This document shows, piece by piece, positions 9,851-22,412 of a stretch of DNA of 64,000 nucleotides (its first letter is position 1; each line of letters opens with the position of its first letter). The DNA is from Atrichornis clamosus (lineage: Eukaryota > Chordata > Aves > Passeriformes > Menuridae). The notes under the pieces are model-generated. The model saw nothing but the letters and a program-made list of their open reading frames with translations. It was not told the origin of the DNA and did not search any database. The position numbers and the translations under genes are program-made. Where the stretch lies: contig WBMZ01009485.1 in NCBI GenBank assembly GCA_013400975.1, forward strand, positions 177,497-241,496, in the 5' to 3' direction.

Positions 9851-11280
9851 CCGAATTCTACATATCCTGAGCAATAAAGCAAGTTTTGGTTTTGAATGCC
9901 TAAGCAGCAGCAGATTGGACATAGATAACACAGACTAGAGTTTGAATGAAAATAAAGCACTATTCTGAATATCTCAGAAACTAGATAGGTATACTTCACT
10001 GTCTGAATGGTTATGAACTCAGCGTAAAAAATCGGCTTTGCTGAGACTTGTAGTGAAAAAGTCTACTTATTTCCTAGATTCTGTTTTCAGATTCACTAGA
10101 CATTACTGGCATTAAAAGCATGAGAAATGCCATACTGAATTATAGTATGATTGCATTGCTCTGATATCTTGTGTCAAACTGCACAAGTTTGGGGAAGTTA
10201 TGAGAAACTTGCAGCAGCTGAATATGTGGCATAATAACCCAGGGATCAGATTACCATTCAAAGACTAGCTCAAGGCTGAAAGCAAGAGATTTACTTCCCT
10301 CTCAGCATGTGCTATAATTGTAGTAAATGTTGGGGTTTATAGACAGAATTGTTACCAGTCCTTTTCTAAATCCTCTTCACTTCCAGCCTACAACTGCTTC
10401 CTGGAGAAAAAGGTACTATCAGATAATTACCGTACGAAACAGCATTTATTTCTGCCTTGCAATTTTCAGTTTATCACATTTCAACTTCATTTAATATCCT
10501 CACATTTATTTGCTATGAAATAATGGGAAGAGAATTCCTTGTCTGTTCTTTTCCAGATTATACAATATGTGTACATTTTTGCTTATGACTTAATTTACTT
10601 ATTTCCATTCCATACTAAACAACCATGTTGTTTTCACTTCTTCTTTAGTTTGATATTTATTCCAGATTTTTGGACCCTTGTTGACACTTCTCAGGTTCTC
10701 TGGCTCTGCTACAATATCCTCTTCAAGATGAGATGAAGAATATACTCCATTCAAAATGAGGTCAATTATTATGTAGAAAAATAATGATATTCTCATTCTT
10801 TTCTTTCATTTGTATCTTTCATATTATGTGGGTTTTTCTCTGAACCTGAAATTGAAAGTAAAACAAGGATCTCTACTGAATTTTCATGTCAATTTAGTGT
10901 ATAAGTAGCTCAATTTTATTACTATATTATGCACTACTTTACATTTAGCAACAGTTGGTTACATCCAGCATTTTCTTGATTGCTAAAACAGCTTATTTGA
11001 ATTTTCCTAGTTTATTCCAATCATCTCTAGGTTTGACTAACCTGTCTGTTTTGTGTCATCTATGAGGCATTCTGTGTTCTTGCTAAATAATTCTAAATGA
11101 AAGAGTTCCGTAGTACTTAATGCAAAGTGCAAGTCCTAAATGTTACATTTAGTTAGATAATCACTACATTAAAATTAGATTCATCACTTGTGTAATTTCA
11201 GTGACACAGTTAGCATTTTACCTAGGAAGCTTCTAGCCCAATTGCAGTGTTACACGTGTTTGTGCAGAAAAGGTGTCAGT

Positions 11281-11402
11281 AACTGACTTGGATCCTGATT
11301 CAGGATGCCATTTGATATAAACCAGAGATACTGGGAACTGGCTCAGATTCCAGTGCAGGGTGCCATTTGAAGTTAATATCTTCTGAATATTTTCAAATGG
11401 CA
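11281..11402. repeat. Diverged 35-bp direct repeats plus inverted decamer
   Basis: Two 35-bp segments (11281-11315 and 11336-11370) share 26 of 35 positions and both end in TGCCATTTGA. The same decamer recurs inverted as TCAAATGGCA at 11393-11402. The three decamers lie within about 120 bp. The match to any transposon is unknown. Confidence 0.75.
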
Positions 11403-14400
11403 TGTTGAACAAAAAGATTCAGAACTGCTTTGAGTTGCTCATCCCATGCATTACTTCCCTGTCCCTAATCCAGACTGCCATGTTCTTCTTAAACGTGGAA
11501 AAATGGTGCTACTGGGACAGAGAGTTACAACTACATATAACAGAAACAAAAGACAACTAACAATTTTTCTTTCACTATTCAGATTACAGACAAAAGTAAT
11601 GTAAGAATTTTAATAAATATTTGAGACCAAAACAACAGAACTCCAGCCATCTCCTGAAATTATTGACAGGATTACTCCAACAGGTTTTGCATTGTATAGA
11701 AACTGTTCAAGTGCTTATGTGTTAATTTTTTTGCACTGGTGTACAGTTCTTTAAGGAGATGGGGCAAGTGTAGTGGAATTCATGTTTTATATAAGAGCAG
11801 ATTTTAACCTTGGGATTGGAAAGCACTTGGAGATTATTTATTGCAAATCAGCATCATAAAACCGCAGCATTTCACATGGCAATCACATCATTCAATACAA
11901 CTGTGAGCAGCAAGTGAATGTTTGTTAATGTGCTTATGATACAAATTGGAGACCTGTATTTTTCTGCTAGAACAGCTTTATTAATAAAGACTTAACATTA
12001 AATAACTTTCACCCTCCAAAGTGTTCACGTCAGAACTGAGACACTCAGACTTGCTCAGAAGAGATTTTTGCCCACCACAAAGATTTTTTTTAATCACTTG
12101 GCAGTTAATTAATTGTGTCTTAGGGGATTTGAAGACTCCAAGTCTGCAAATACTTACGATCAGGTATGAAGTCCTCATGACATGGCAGTTACAATACAAA
12201 GGATACTCCTAAACTGCAGCCCAAAGCCAGAACATATCCTTAGTTTGTCAAAATTTCTGGCTGCCAGATTTTGACACAGACAGCAGAATGCAGCTGAGGC
12301 ATATGTGCTATGCAAAGAACATTTTCTTTTCAGCCTGCATCCCCAAACTTTTCTACAATTTCTATTAGTTCTCTTTTTCTCTCTTACCTACAGGCTGGTT
12401 GCAGATCTTCACTGGAAGATGCCCAGAGGGAGAGAACACCAGTGGTAGCTCTCCTGCCCCTGCGACTTTCTCAGGAGCAGACCCAGCTGGTGTTTGGCAC
12501 GTGCCTGCCTCTTCCAGTCTGCTTTCTCAAATGTCCTGTTTGGATATGGCCAAGAGCACCAGTACATAACAGGAGCTACCTCTGCTGGAAATCCTCCTCA
12601 AATCTAAGTGCTCTTCTAGGACTTTTCTGGTTCTAGACAGAGCAGGGGCAGCAAAGACAAAGAGCAAGGCCCCCCTAGTAAGTGAAGATCCAAGTACCTC
12701 AACATACTCAAGGTGACAGAATGTCACTCTCTCTGTTGATCTTTTTAAAAAGAACTATAAATTCTGTAAATCCTTCAGTGTTACCACTCTGACTTATGCA
12801 AGTAACCTCAAATTACAACACTCAAATTACCTAACATCAAACGCTGCTAACTGAACCAAGCAGATCACTGCTCTTTCTCTCAATCCCTTGTTCAAATATA
12901 AGCTGCTGCATCCTCACGCTCCTACAGTCTAAACCACCCGTGTCTGAACAAACAAGCAGGGCAAAAAAACAGATAATAAGTGGTCTGTGAAATACATAGT
13001 TTGTGAGGGGTGGGTTGGTTTTCTTTTGGCAATGAGTGCTAACAACATTTAAATCTAGATTGTTTTTATATTATGAAATACTAAATAAATAAGGTTTATT
13101 CTTAGGGAAACTGTGACGAGAACCATCATATTAAGTCTGAATCTCTAACAGTAGGCATCTAAACCAACACAGGCTCCCTTGTCAGAAGCAGAGATCTATT
13201 TGTCTAGTCCTGAAGGAGGATTTGTTAATTTTATTTATATTCCCTGCCCATCTATTGGCTATAGGGAGATCCCAGAACCTTAAGTTAGGTTCCCCATATT
13301 GGTATTCTGTACTTTTAACAGAACACACCCATTTCAGACTTTCTGGAGAACTCACTGAGAGGGTTCAAAATATTAATAAATACTAATAAATACATCATTT
13401 GGAATAGCTGCAATTTCTGTAAAAAAGCTTTTAATGTATTATCACAAGAAGATTTAGCTACATTAGCTGTCTTAAGAGCTTCAAGGAAGGTAATAAAGGA
13501 TCATGTTGAAGCATCAGGCTAAATGGAGCCTGAACACAGAATCAACAACTCTGAGTAGTACCTCCCCAACAACTCCATTTAGTAAAGAGAAGAGAGTAGG
13601 TAATGAAATTGATTGAACAGGTGAAAATGAGAGACGTTGACACAGTGAAGTGAAGAATATAATGAAATTAGAGGATCTAGAGTAATAGTGTAATAGAAAT
13701 TTTATCAGGTCCAATAGTAACAAATGCAAGATCAGGTAATTGACGACTGTTAAATCAGCAACTATGAGCTAAACAAGGTTAGATGAAATTTACCAAGGAG
13801 AAAAAAGAAAACAAATATATTCTGCAGCAGCAGACTCAACACGAAAAATTTTGACATTTCTTCTAGTATCTTCATATCAAATATCAATGTCACACATTTA
13901 AGAGCATAAAATACTATGAAACCAAGAATGCCATCAACTTTTTGTTAGAGTGTTTTAGAGAGCAGATGTACTAAACATTCAGAGCACACTGAGCTGGGTC
14001 TATCAGTCAAGCAAAAGGGCAAGCAAAGGGCATGCTTTAGCAGGAGTTTTATAAAAGACTTATTGCTTTCAGTAAAATGCCTCGAAGTTGTTTTCTGCAG
14101 CATATTTCAAATCCATTCAGAGGTGGATCTGACCTCCACAGGTTGATGATGCTTCCACTTGGCAGCTGATTGGCTCATCATTCTCAGTCCCTTGAGCATG
14201 AGGGGAAAACTGTACTGTTGCATAGAAAGGGTTTTAATCAAGGTGTGCCATCATCCATCTTAATCTTTAATGTGCTGGATCATTCTTGACTTATGAAGAA
14301 CCTTAATGACAAAAAAAAAGGGGTGATTTCTTCCGAATGTGATAGAGGACACTTTCTTTTTAAACAGGTCGTCTATCAAAAGAAATTCACCTTCAAGTAT

Positions 14401-17400
14401 GATGGGAAATGTTAAAAAAATCAGTGATTTCTTTGCTAGCACCAGCTTTCAAACACATACCAGAAAGGCTTTATGCTTCTCTTCCAGTAACAGTGATCAC
14501 ACTGACTGCCAGAGTCGCTTTAAGTAATGCAGTTTTTGCCCTATGGATCTTTCCACTGCCCTTCAATTATGGGAAGAAAGAGCAGGGATGGAGGGAGGGA
14601 GGCAGTAGTAATATTCTAAAAAATCTTCAGAAGTGTCACTGGTAGATGTGGTCAACCAAAGGGCAGGGATTTACACAGGTAAGAACTTAGTTGTACTTTA
14701 GAAAAGTAAGGGGCAAAATTTGCCAGTTCAGACTTTATTTTCAAATACTGTCATATTTTGCATAAGTTGCAGAAGTCTGCTCAGACTGGATGAACAAGTT
14801 CCCATGAGCATTTTTTAATATCCAGCACACGAATGCCCTTAGGATCCTATGACACACACAGCTGCAAAGCACTTTCCCTCCTTCTGAAAATATTCATCAA
14901 TAACTGAAAGCAAAATTCACAGCCCTGTGGGGGGTGAGATTTGTCTGAACAAGAGCTGGAGAACTTGTGTAAAGTCAGAGAGGCTGAAGCCTTCTGTATC
15001 TACAGCTCCCACCAGCAACACAGTGTGAGCAGAGCAAGGGAGGCATTTTTGAATCAGAGTCCATGAAGCCACATTCCACCACTGGAAGTTGTCAAAGGCA
15101 GAAATGCCTTAACACCTTCTTTATGAAGTAATAAAAATAAACCTGTAAACAACTTCTGTCTGGGTATGTCTCTGTAGAATTCATGTCTTATTGATGGTAA
15201 AAAAGACAATTTTTTCATTGTCTTCAGGAGATGGTTTCCTAAATACTTCACGGTAAAATAAATATACTATTTCAGAAGAAATCAGCCTTTTTTATCTGTG
15301 TTATCGAGAGAGAAGCAGCTACAGTTGAACAAGCTATGGTACAGAACTGAAAGGCCAATCTATTCCAGTTGTTTTCAATCCACAATCTTCATTTTCCTGG
15401 AAACCCACTGACTGCTTTTGGGTAGTCCACAAAAGATGAAAAGAAAAGCTTTATTTTCAGGCAGTCTATATGGGCCCAGATTCTCTAGAGATGGAAGTTA
15501 CTCAGCCTCTCTGGTCAGCACTGTTTCAGTGTTTGAGCACTCTCTTTATGAAGATTTTTTTCCTTCTACCTAATGAAAAATGCAAATTTTTTCCTTGCCT
15601 CTTGTGCCTGTCACTGTGCACGTGCAAGAATATGGCTCCATCTTCAGAGCAACAGCCCAACAGGAAGCTGTAGAGAGAATTAAGGTTTCCTTTCAGTCTC
15701 AGTTTATTAATAAGAGCAAATAAAATTTATTTTGAAGAGATATCAAATCCGTGAATGAAGTTTAAAAGATGTTCTCACTATTACTAATTTATTATGTCCT
15801 TAGTCACAACACTGGTTTTGCACACTATACCAACAAAGTCAATTCTACTGCCTAGTGTTACCTGCTGCCCCACATCCATGAAGTGTGCTGCTTCAGCTCG
15901 GATATATTTTGTGAAAGCATTCTGCCACCTAAAGGAGATATTTCAGACAATACGTCCTCAAAATAGTTGGTTTGCCATGATGAAATAAGACTATATACAG
16001 TTATCCCAATTTTAATTTTATTATTAAAAGAGTCAGTTTTCACACACTGAAACCATTTCCTCCCCAAACAGTCAATCCTTTACTGAATTTATCTCATTTC
16101 ATGTGGCTTTATGGCCTCAGCCTCTCAGTACCTCATTTCCTGATTTGCTAAATGTAAATGTCCTAGAATTAAAACGGTGTTTGAGATTTTTGTCAATGAC
16201 TCCTATGTATTCAGAAATTACTGACTTTTTTCAAGGCCTCAGGCTCCCACTAAAAATTAGCTTCTCTGAAAGCATTTAAAACAAAAATCTCCATGTCCTT
16301 CAACGTTCTAAAGAACTATGGCTTTATCCTTAATCTAAAAATGTAGATTTTCTGAGAGTTTGGCTGAAAGGAAGAGAAAAGGCCAGCTTAAAAATACCCT
16401 GGACCCTGACCATGAACATGAATGCAGATGTAGAGATGTACAGATACAGAAAACGCTTCAGTTCCTTGACATGTGAAGTTGTTCATTAAACCAGCTAATT
16501 GATAACAGATCTATTAATCATGCTTCCACCTAAGGAGCCAAACATGCTTTGCATTAATTCTATTGCCAGAGTTCCTTCTTCTCAGCAGAAAGAAGTGACA
16601 TCCAAAACAATGCTGGACATGAATATCCTCAAAGCCTGAAGTTCAGATATAGCCCTAAAGTAAATGAGTTTTTATGCACCAAGTGAGTCCAAACTGTGTT
16701 TAGTGAAAGCATTTGGGAGCAGGAAGACAGAAGGTCCTAATTCAAATAGAACAACGTATATATATTATCTGACAACTTTTCCATATTTTCCAGTAATTAC
16801 CAAAAAATAGTTTTCCGATTATTTTCCATATCTTCAGAGTGGTTGAACTCAAGAGTAGTTCTTAGTGGAATCCAAAGACAAAATAAATATATGTTTGGAT
16901 ACACTATGTTACTATAATGTAGCCTAATATTTATCAAAATAATGATCATTTCTTATATTTTTCTCAATTTTGATTACATTTGCAAAATCCCAAGCTTACA
17001 TGATTAAACCATTCTCTGGTTTTCATTTAATATGTAGCATAAATTATAGTTCAGAAGAGAAATTGCATTTAATAATTTATTTTTAGAACACTGGAATAGC
17101 TATTTAGACTTTTGCACTAGGGTATCAGGCAATTGCTTACACTGTGATCCAATATTCATGCTTGCAAGGAAATAGAATTAAAACCTTCCCTTATTTTTAT
17201 GTATATTTCAATAATCAGAGATCTAAATAAGTCTGTGAAATACCTAAGTGATTACAAGAATACTTTTCTGTGTATAACTGATGTTCTTTCTCCCAGAATC
17301 AGCCATCAGTGGTCACATCATCCTTCTGATCCTGGGAGACACTGCTTTTGTAGTTTCTGGGTTTTGTCTTCAGTATGGCAAAATTAATTCATTTACCCAA

Positions 17401-17812
17401 GATATATTCCTGCACAAAAATTTAAGAAAAAAACCCTGACTGATTGTTCAATATTCATAGGAACTACAGGCACAGGTAGTACATGAAATGTTAGATTTCT
17501 CAGTTCCTTCTTCAGCAAAATACTTTCTTTAATTCTCTAGTATATTTTTGCAGTACAGAAATGAAATTAAGTTTGTATTTTTTGATTATTAAAGCAAAAT
17601 ATCTGCACTGACATTCAACATTGCATTTTTGAAAGTTTATCAACACTTTTTTTTTTAGCAAGAAAATCCCATTTCATGTAGATGAGGCTAAATTTTTCTT
17701 AAAATTGCATCAAAGTTGCTTATTGTTTCCTTTAATAATCTATGTTTTGTACATGTTGGTTTATGCTTTTCCTTAAAGTAAGGAAAAGTAATTTTTGTAG
17801 CTATATCTCTAT

Positions 17813-17862
17813 TCATTTCACTTTTGTGGTGTCATCCTCATTTCACTTTTGTGGTGTCATCC
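17813..17862. repeat. Exact 25-bp tandem duplication
   Basis: Two consecutive identical 25-bp units, each beginning TCATTTCACTTTTGTGG and ending TCATCC. The lack of divergence suggests a recent duplication or an assembly duplication. Confidence 0.92.
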
Positions 17863-18144
17863 ACTTAACATGAGGCAAGTAGCTACTTTTTACTTTTTTT
17901 CTTTTGGCATAGATGTTTGGGGCTTTTTTTCTAGGGAAACGAACCAAACACTTTGCATAGCTTCTTTTTTTGGCCATCATCGTGCAGTTGCTTTAAGATG
18001 TTTTGACTATGAAGAGGAGTCAGACAGGAACATCCAGTAAAAAAAAAAAAGATCCTCTTAAAATTATTTATTTGTTGTACTGAGTCCCATCAAGAAAATG
18101 AGTGAGGTTCAATCAGGCCAGATCACAACAATCTCCTGGGATTC

Positions 18145-18830
18145 AGGTTGGGGAGAGTGGCTGAAAAGCTGTCCAGCAGAAAAGGACCTTTGGGTGCTGG
18201 TCCACAGCAGGCTGAACATGAGCCAGAGTACGCCCAGGTGGGCGAGAAGAACAATGGCATCTTGACTTGTGTCAAAATTAGTGTGACCAGCAGGACCAGA
18301 GCAGTGATTTTGCCCCTTTACTCAGCACTGGTGAGGCCACACCTTGAGTGCTGTGCCCAGTTTTGGGCCTCTCACGACAAGAAAGACATTGAGGTNNNNN
18401 NNNNNNNNNNNNNNNNNNNNNNNNNNNNNNNNNNNNNNNNNNNNNNNNNNNNNNNNNNNNNNNNNNNNNNNNNNNNNNNNNNNNNNNNNNNNNNNNNNNN
18501 NNNNNNNNNNNNNCTTATCACTCAACTCCCTGAAAAGAGGGTGCGGCCAGGTGGGGGTCGGGCTCTACTCTCAGGTAACAAAGAGTAGGACAAGAGGAAA
18601 TGGCCTCAAGTTGCACCAGGGAAGGTTTAGATTGGATACTTTGAAAAATTTCTCCATGGATAGGGTTGTCACGAATTGGAACCAGCTGTCCAGAGGCGTG
18701 GTGGAGGTGTTCAAGAAACAACCAGCCACAGCACTCAGTGCCAAGGTCTGGTTGATGAGGTGGTGTTTGGTCAAGGGGAACACTTGATGATCTCAGATGT
18801 CTTTTCCAACCTAATTGATTCTGTCATTCT
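18145..18830 (+). mobile_element. CR1 LINE, ORF2 C-terminus to 3' end, with gap
   Basis: Plus-strand CR1. Before the gap the frame reads [23 protein letters not shown] sequence, the conserved ORF2 C-terminal block. After the gap it reads [16 protein letters not shown] and then [19 protein letters not shown] and the [12 protein letters not shown] block, followed by the 3' UTR and a terminus ending ATTGATTCTGTCATTCT. It carries frameshifts. A 118-base run of N sits between the two halves, where the family has roughly 40 codons, so the gap size fits the missing element sequence. Confidence 0.92.
18396..18513. other. Assembly gap (118 N)
   Basis: A run of 118 undetermined bases inside a CR1 copy. 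It is a sequencing or assembly gap in a repetitive, inverted context, not biology. Reading frames drawn across it are not meaningful. Confidence 0.99.
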
Positions 18831-19104
18831 GCATATCAATGAGCCAGAACAATTTTTGCAGGAAAGTGAAAGCATTTGGTAGCAGTACCATCTCCATGCC
18901 AACATCCCAAAAGATTTATTTTGTTTGCTTTGCACAGAGTTTGTATACAGTTAAGAAATGAACATCAGTTTCATAAAGGTCAGTTTAATGTTCAGACTAC
19001 TGCTCTCTAAATGAGATAAAAGAACTTTTAGACTACACAAGCACAGCAGATCTGATATAGATTCCTGAGGAAGTGTCAGCAAATATGCAATGCAATTATA
19101 ATTC

Positions 19105-19640
19105 GAATCACAGAATCACAGAATATCATGAGTTGGAAGGGACCCACAAGGAACATTAAGTCCAACTCCTGGCCCGGTACAGGACACTTCAAGAATCACA
19201 TAATGTGTCTGAGAGCATTGTTCAAATGCTTCTTTAACTTTGTCAGGTTGGGTGCTGAGACCACCGCCCTGGTGAGCCTGTTCCAGGACCCAATCACCCT
19301 CTGGGTGAAAAACATTTTTGTAATACCCAAACTAAACCTCCTCTGACTCAGCTTCAGGTCATTCCCTCGGGCCCTGTCACTGGTCACCAGAGAGAACAAA
19401 TTAGTGCCTGTCCCTCCTCTTCCCCTCAGGAGGATGTGGAAAACCACAACGAGGTCTTCCCTCAGTCTCCTCTTCTCCAGTCTGAATAGACCAGTTGACC
19501 TCAGCTGCTCCTCCTCTGGCTTTCTCTCCAGACCCCTCACCATCCTCACAGTCCCACTTTGGACACTCTCTAATAGCTTACATTAAAATTAACTTCTTAG
19601 ATTGTGGCTCCCATAACTGCACATAGCACTGGAAGTGAGG
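19105..19640 (-). mobile_element. CR1 LINE, ORF2 C-terminus and 3' end
   Basis: Minus-strand CR1 whose terminus appears on the plus strand as a doubled AATCACAG motif followed by AATATCATGAGTTGGAAGGG. The 117-codon frame at 19549-19196 reads FRLEKRRLREDLVVVFHIL, then [20 protein letters not shown] and RVIGSWNRLTRAVVS, the conserved CR1 ORF2 C-terminus. It is truncated at its 5' side near 19640. It faces the CR1 copy ending at 18830 tail to tail, about 275 bp away. Confidence 0.94.
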
Positions 19641-22020
19641 ACAGTTCCTCAGGGGAATCCTGTTCCTAATTGATAGGCACAGGTTTCTGGGGCAGCATGA
19701 ATTATTTCATAACATCTTTTAGGTAAAGACTGAATGTTGAGGTATTGCTCTACGTCACCACATCAGCTTCTAGAAGCAAGATTTCTACATTTGCTGCTTG
19801 CAACCGAGGATGGTGCAGAGGAGCCCTGACAGGAGCAGGCTCATTAGCAATTAGGCAGAGTTGCAGACTGTGCCAATCAGCAATTTCTACTTGATGAGGT
19901 CTGAAATACTTGAGAATTGAGATTTTTTTCGTCAATGTCCATCAATATAAACTGTTTGAAATAAAAAACTTTCAAGTCCTCTTATTTATATATGGAATCT
20001 TATATTCATATTAACCTCTCTTAAAATCCCTTTCTGCATCTACTCTGGTGGAGAAATTTTTTAGAAAGCTGCATTCAGTAAGTTGTTAAAGCTGAGTGGA
20101 AATGATGTAAGAAAACAAGTGAAAGAAAATCCAAGCTGACTACCAAGGAACTCTCCCTGTCAGAGAGGGTGAGTAGGGAGCTGTGAATAAACAGGGAATA
20201 GTGGAAGCTTCATCACAAAACCTGGTGAAAAGAGGAATAAATGAAACCATGGAACTGTGGAAAACCACCTCACATATTAAGAGTGAGGGATCACTTAGCT
20301 TTTTTCTTTTTCTACAGGCCAGACACTGATATCTTTTAAAGTAAATGCCATGCTGCTGTCCATGGGAATCTTGCTTGTGTAATGATATCTGGGGTTTACC
20401 CTATGATTTTTCAGACCCAATTCAGCATGGGTATAAATGAGCATAATTACAGTTGACATCAATGAGGTGAGACCTAACATAGTGCATGGCTTAATTGGAT
20501 GATGGGATTTGCGTTTCTCATGTATGCAAGCACTGCTCAGTGGCACACAAGTGTGCTTAGAATACTATCAAGCATTAACCTTCAATTTGTGTGTCTAGTG
20601 CCTACAGTGTCTAGAATAAATGCTCATACATTCACAACTAGATTTAGAGCCAACTTGGATACAGATGATTTTTTTTTTTCAGATTTTTGGAAAGACAGGA
20701 AGAATATTTGTCTATTAGGAATACTCTACTATGGATAGAACAAGCAGCTCTCCTGTCTGTGAATATCCCACGATATCTAGGAATCTCTTAAAACCTCACA
20801 GTCCTCCTCAGTTCTGCCCTGGATATCTCTCATGACTTGAATTCCCTCAAATCCAAGTAGGAACCACAGAAAGAAACACAAGAAATTTGCATTGCTCAGC
20901 CTTGAAACGTGCAGCTTAACTGCATAAATAGAAATATTTGCAAGTCTTAGTTGCCAGCTTTACTGGAAGGCACAGCTGTCTGCTTAACCCATCACAGCAG
21001 AGATTGCAAGATTCTGCCTGTATGAAAAAAGACAAATGTAAAAATAACTATGTATCTTCTAGCAAAAAATCACTGTGGCAGAAAAAGCACAGTGCAGTCA
21101 AAGAGGTGAATAATTGCTCAGGTCACTGCTTTTCTGCTCATTATAAATCAAAGCCAAGAGGAAGCCCTGTCTGACCATTCTGTGGAGTCCATGGCTATGT
21201 TTATTGAGCTTTGTGTCTCCTTTGTGTTGCCTCTATTCCTTTGCATACAATTGCAGTTATACCCCAGCAGAGTCCAGGAAGTATAAGGGTAGCAGCAGAA
21301 GAGCTCAGCTCTCAGCTGGGATGAAATCATAAAACATCCCTTTGCTGCTCTTGCTCTGCCTGGCGGCCCTTGTGAGGGATGACTGAACCTTCATCTTGTG
21401 AGCTGCTATTTCACAACTCGGACAGAGCTGTTCAAGCTGCTGTTATAATATTGCATATTGTCACATACATTGGCACTTAAAGAAGGGCTGATAATGTTAG
21501 AGAGCTTCCAAGACCAATGCAGATTGAGATCTGGTTAGCCAGCGTATGCTCTCAGCCTCTGACAGGATCTCTCTGATGAGGGAGAACAGGTATTCGTGAT
21601 CCCCTCCACATGCCTTTCCAACATGACATGAAGAATGAGACCAGGCAGCCCCTGAAAATTATACTCTTTACAGTCAGTGACTGGTGGAACCTGGAGTTTT
21701 CTGTCACAGGCACAACATTTTAGTGTCACTTGCTAATCACCACTCTTCTGTGTGCTCCTTGGCATCTCCAAGAAATGTGCATATATGAAAGTGCAACTCT
21801 TGTTGAACCAGAAACAGGAGGAGAAATGCAGATATTCTCCTCCAGGCCCCTGGGCTCCTCAGCTGGGATTGTTTCACCTGTGTCCTGAGGTTGATAGCGA
21901 TCACGTTTATGGCACAGGCACTCTGAGCTGAGCCTGCTGCAAGCTGCTGGTGAGGGTCCTAGCCCAGAGAACCAGCAGAGTCATGACATAAATAAATGAA
22001 GAGGAGCTTGTGAGTATTTA

Positions 22021-22130
22021 AAACTTCACAGAGTTAAGTGATTTGCCCATGCTCACATGAAAATTTTGGGGCAGAGCTAAATGGGGTCCAGAAATGCTCC
22101 ATCCTGGTCCAGTGTCTCCCAGTGTAACTG
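22021..22130 (-). mobile_element. MIR-like SINE relic
   Basis: The plus strand reads CAGAGTTAAGTGATTTGCCC, then a CTCACAT block and GGGGCAGAGCTAAATGGGG. This is the order seen in the reverse complement of the tRNA-derived MIR core (GAGGTTAAGTAACTTGCCCA, GGTCACACAGC, GGCAGAGC, GGGATTCGAACCC). It is strongly diverged, as expected for a SINE that was inactive long before birds radiated. Such copies are rare in bird genomes. The match was made by eye to remembered consensus blocks. Confidence 0.55.
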
Positions 22131-22330
22131 TTCTCTGCTCTGCTGAATGCAGTGAGGCAGGATAATCTGTTTTCCTGATTTATGGGTCTGTCAGTGCTGG
22201 ATGGTAACAGTAATAGCAATAGTCAAAATTTCATCCTTTGAGAGATCCACTTCATATTTCTGTGCAGGAGCTGATCTATGAACTGGGGATATAGAATTCC
22301 AAGCCTGCTAATTGCAGTCATTGTCCTTTG

Positions 22331-22412
22331 ACATAGACATCTATGTCATTGTATGACATAGATGACATAGTCATTGTATGACATAGATGACATAGTCTAT
22401 GTCATTGACTGC
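22331..22412. repeat. Palindromic ATGACATAG tandem duplication
   Basis: An exact 25-bp unit beginning GTCATTGTATGACATAG is present twice in tandem (22345-22369, 22370-22394). It is flanked by inverted copies: GACATAG, ACAT, CTATGTC forms a palindrome on the left, and another CTATGTCAT lies on the right. ATGACATAG or its complement recurs at least six times. It may form a cruciform or hairpin; no function is known. Confidence 0.9.

Larger units (their letters stand above)
9593..18144. other. Long AT-rich non-coding stretch
   Basis: About 8.5 kb without a recognised gene or transposon. Local features are an AT run (9824-9850), a pair of diverged 35-bp direct repeats (11281-11370), a small TAATAAATAC duplication (about 13371-13394) and a 25-bp exact tandem duplication (17813-17862). 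A pyrimidine tract followed by an AG near 12370-12392 resembles a splice acceptor, but no coding continuity supports an exon. Ancient repeats too diverged to see by eye may be present. Confidence 0.55.

Noticed and set aside
12310..12636. A pyrimidine tract and AG near 12392 followed by a 108-codon open frame, resembling an exon.
   Set aside because: The frame opens well upstream of the putative acceptor, no clear donor with reading-frame support follows, and the protein has no recognisable motif.
18148..18787. Two frames of 146-147 codons, the longest plus-strand frames in the window.
   Set aside because: They cross 118 undetermined bases and their readable parts are CR1 ORF2 remnants.
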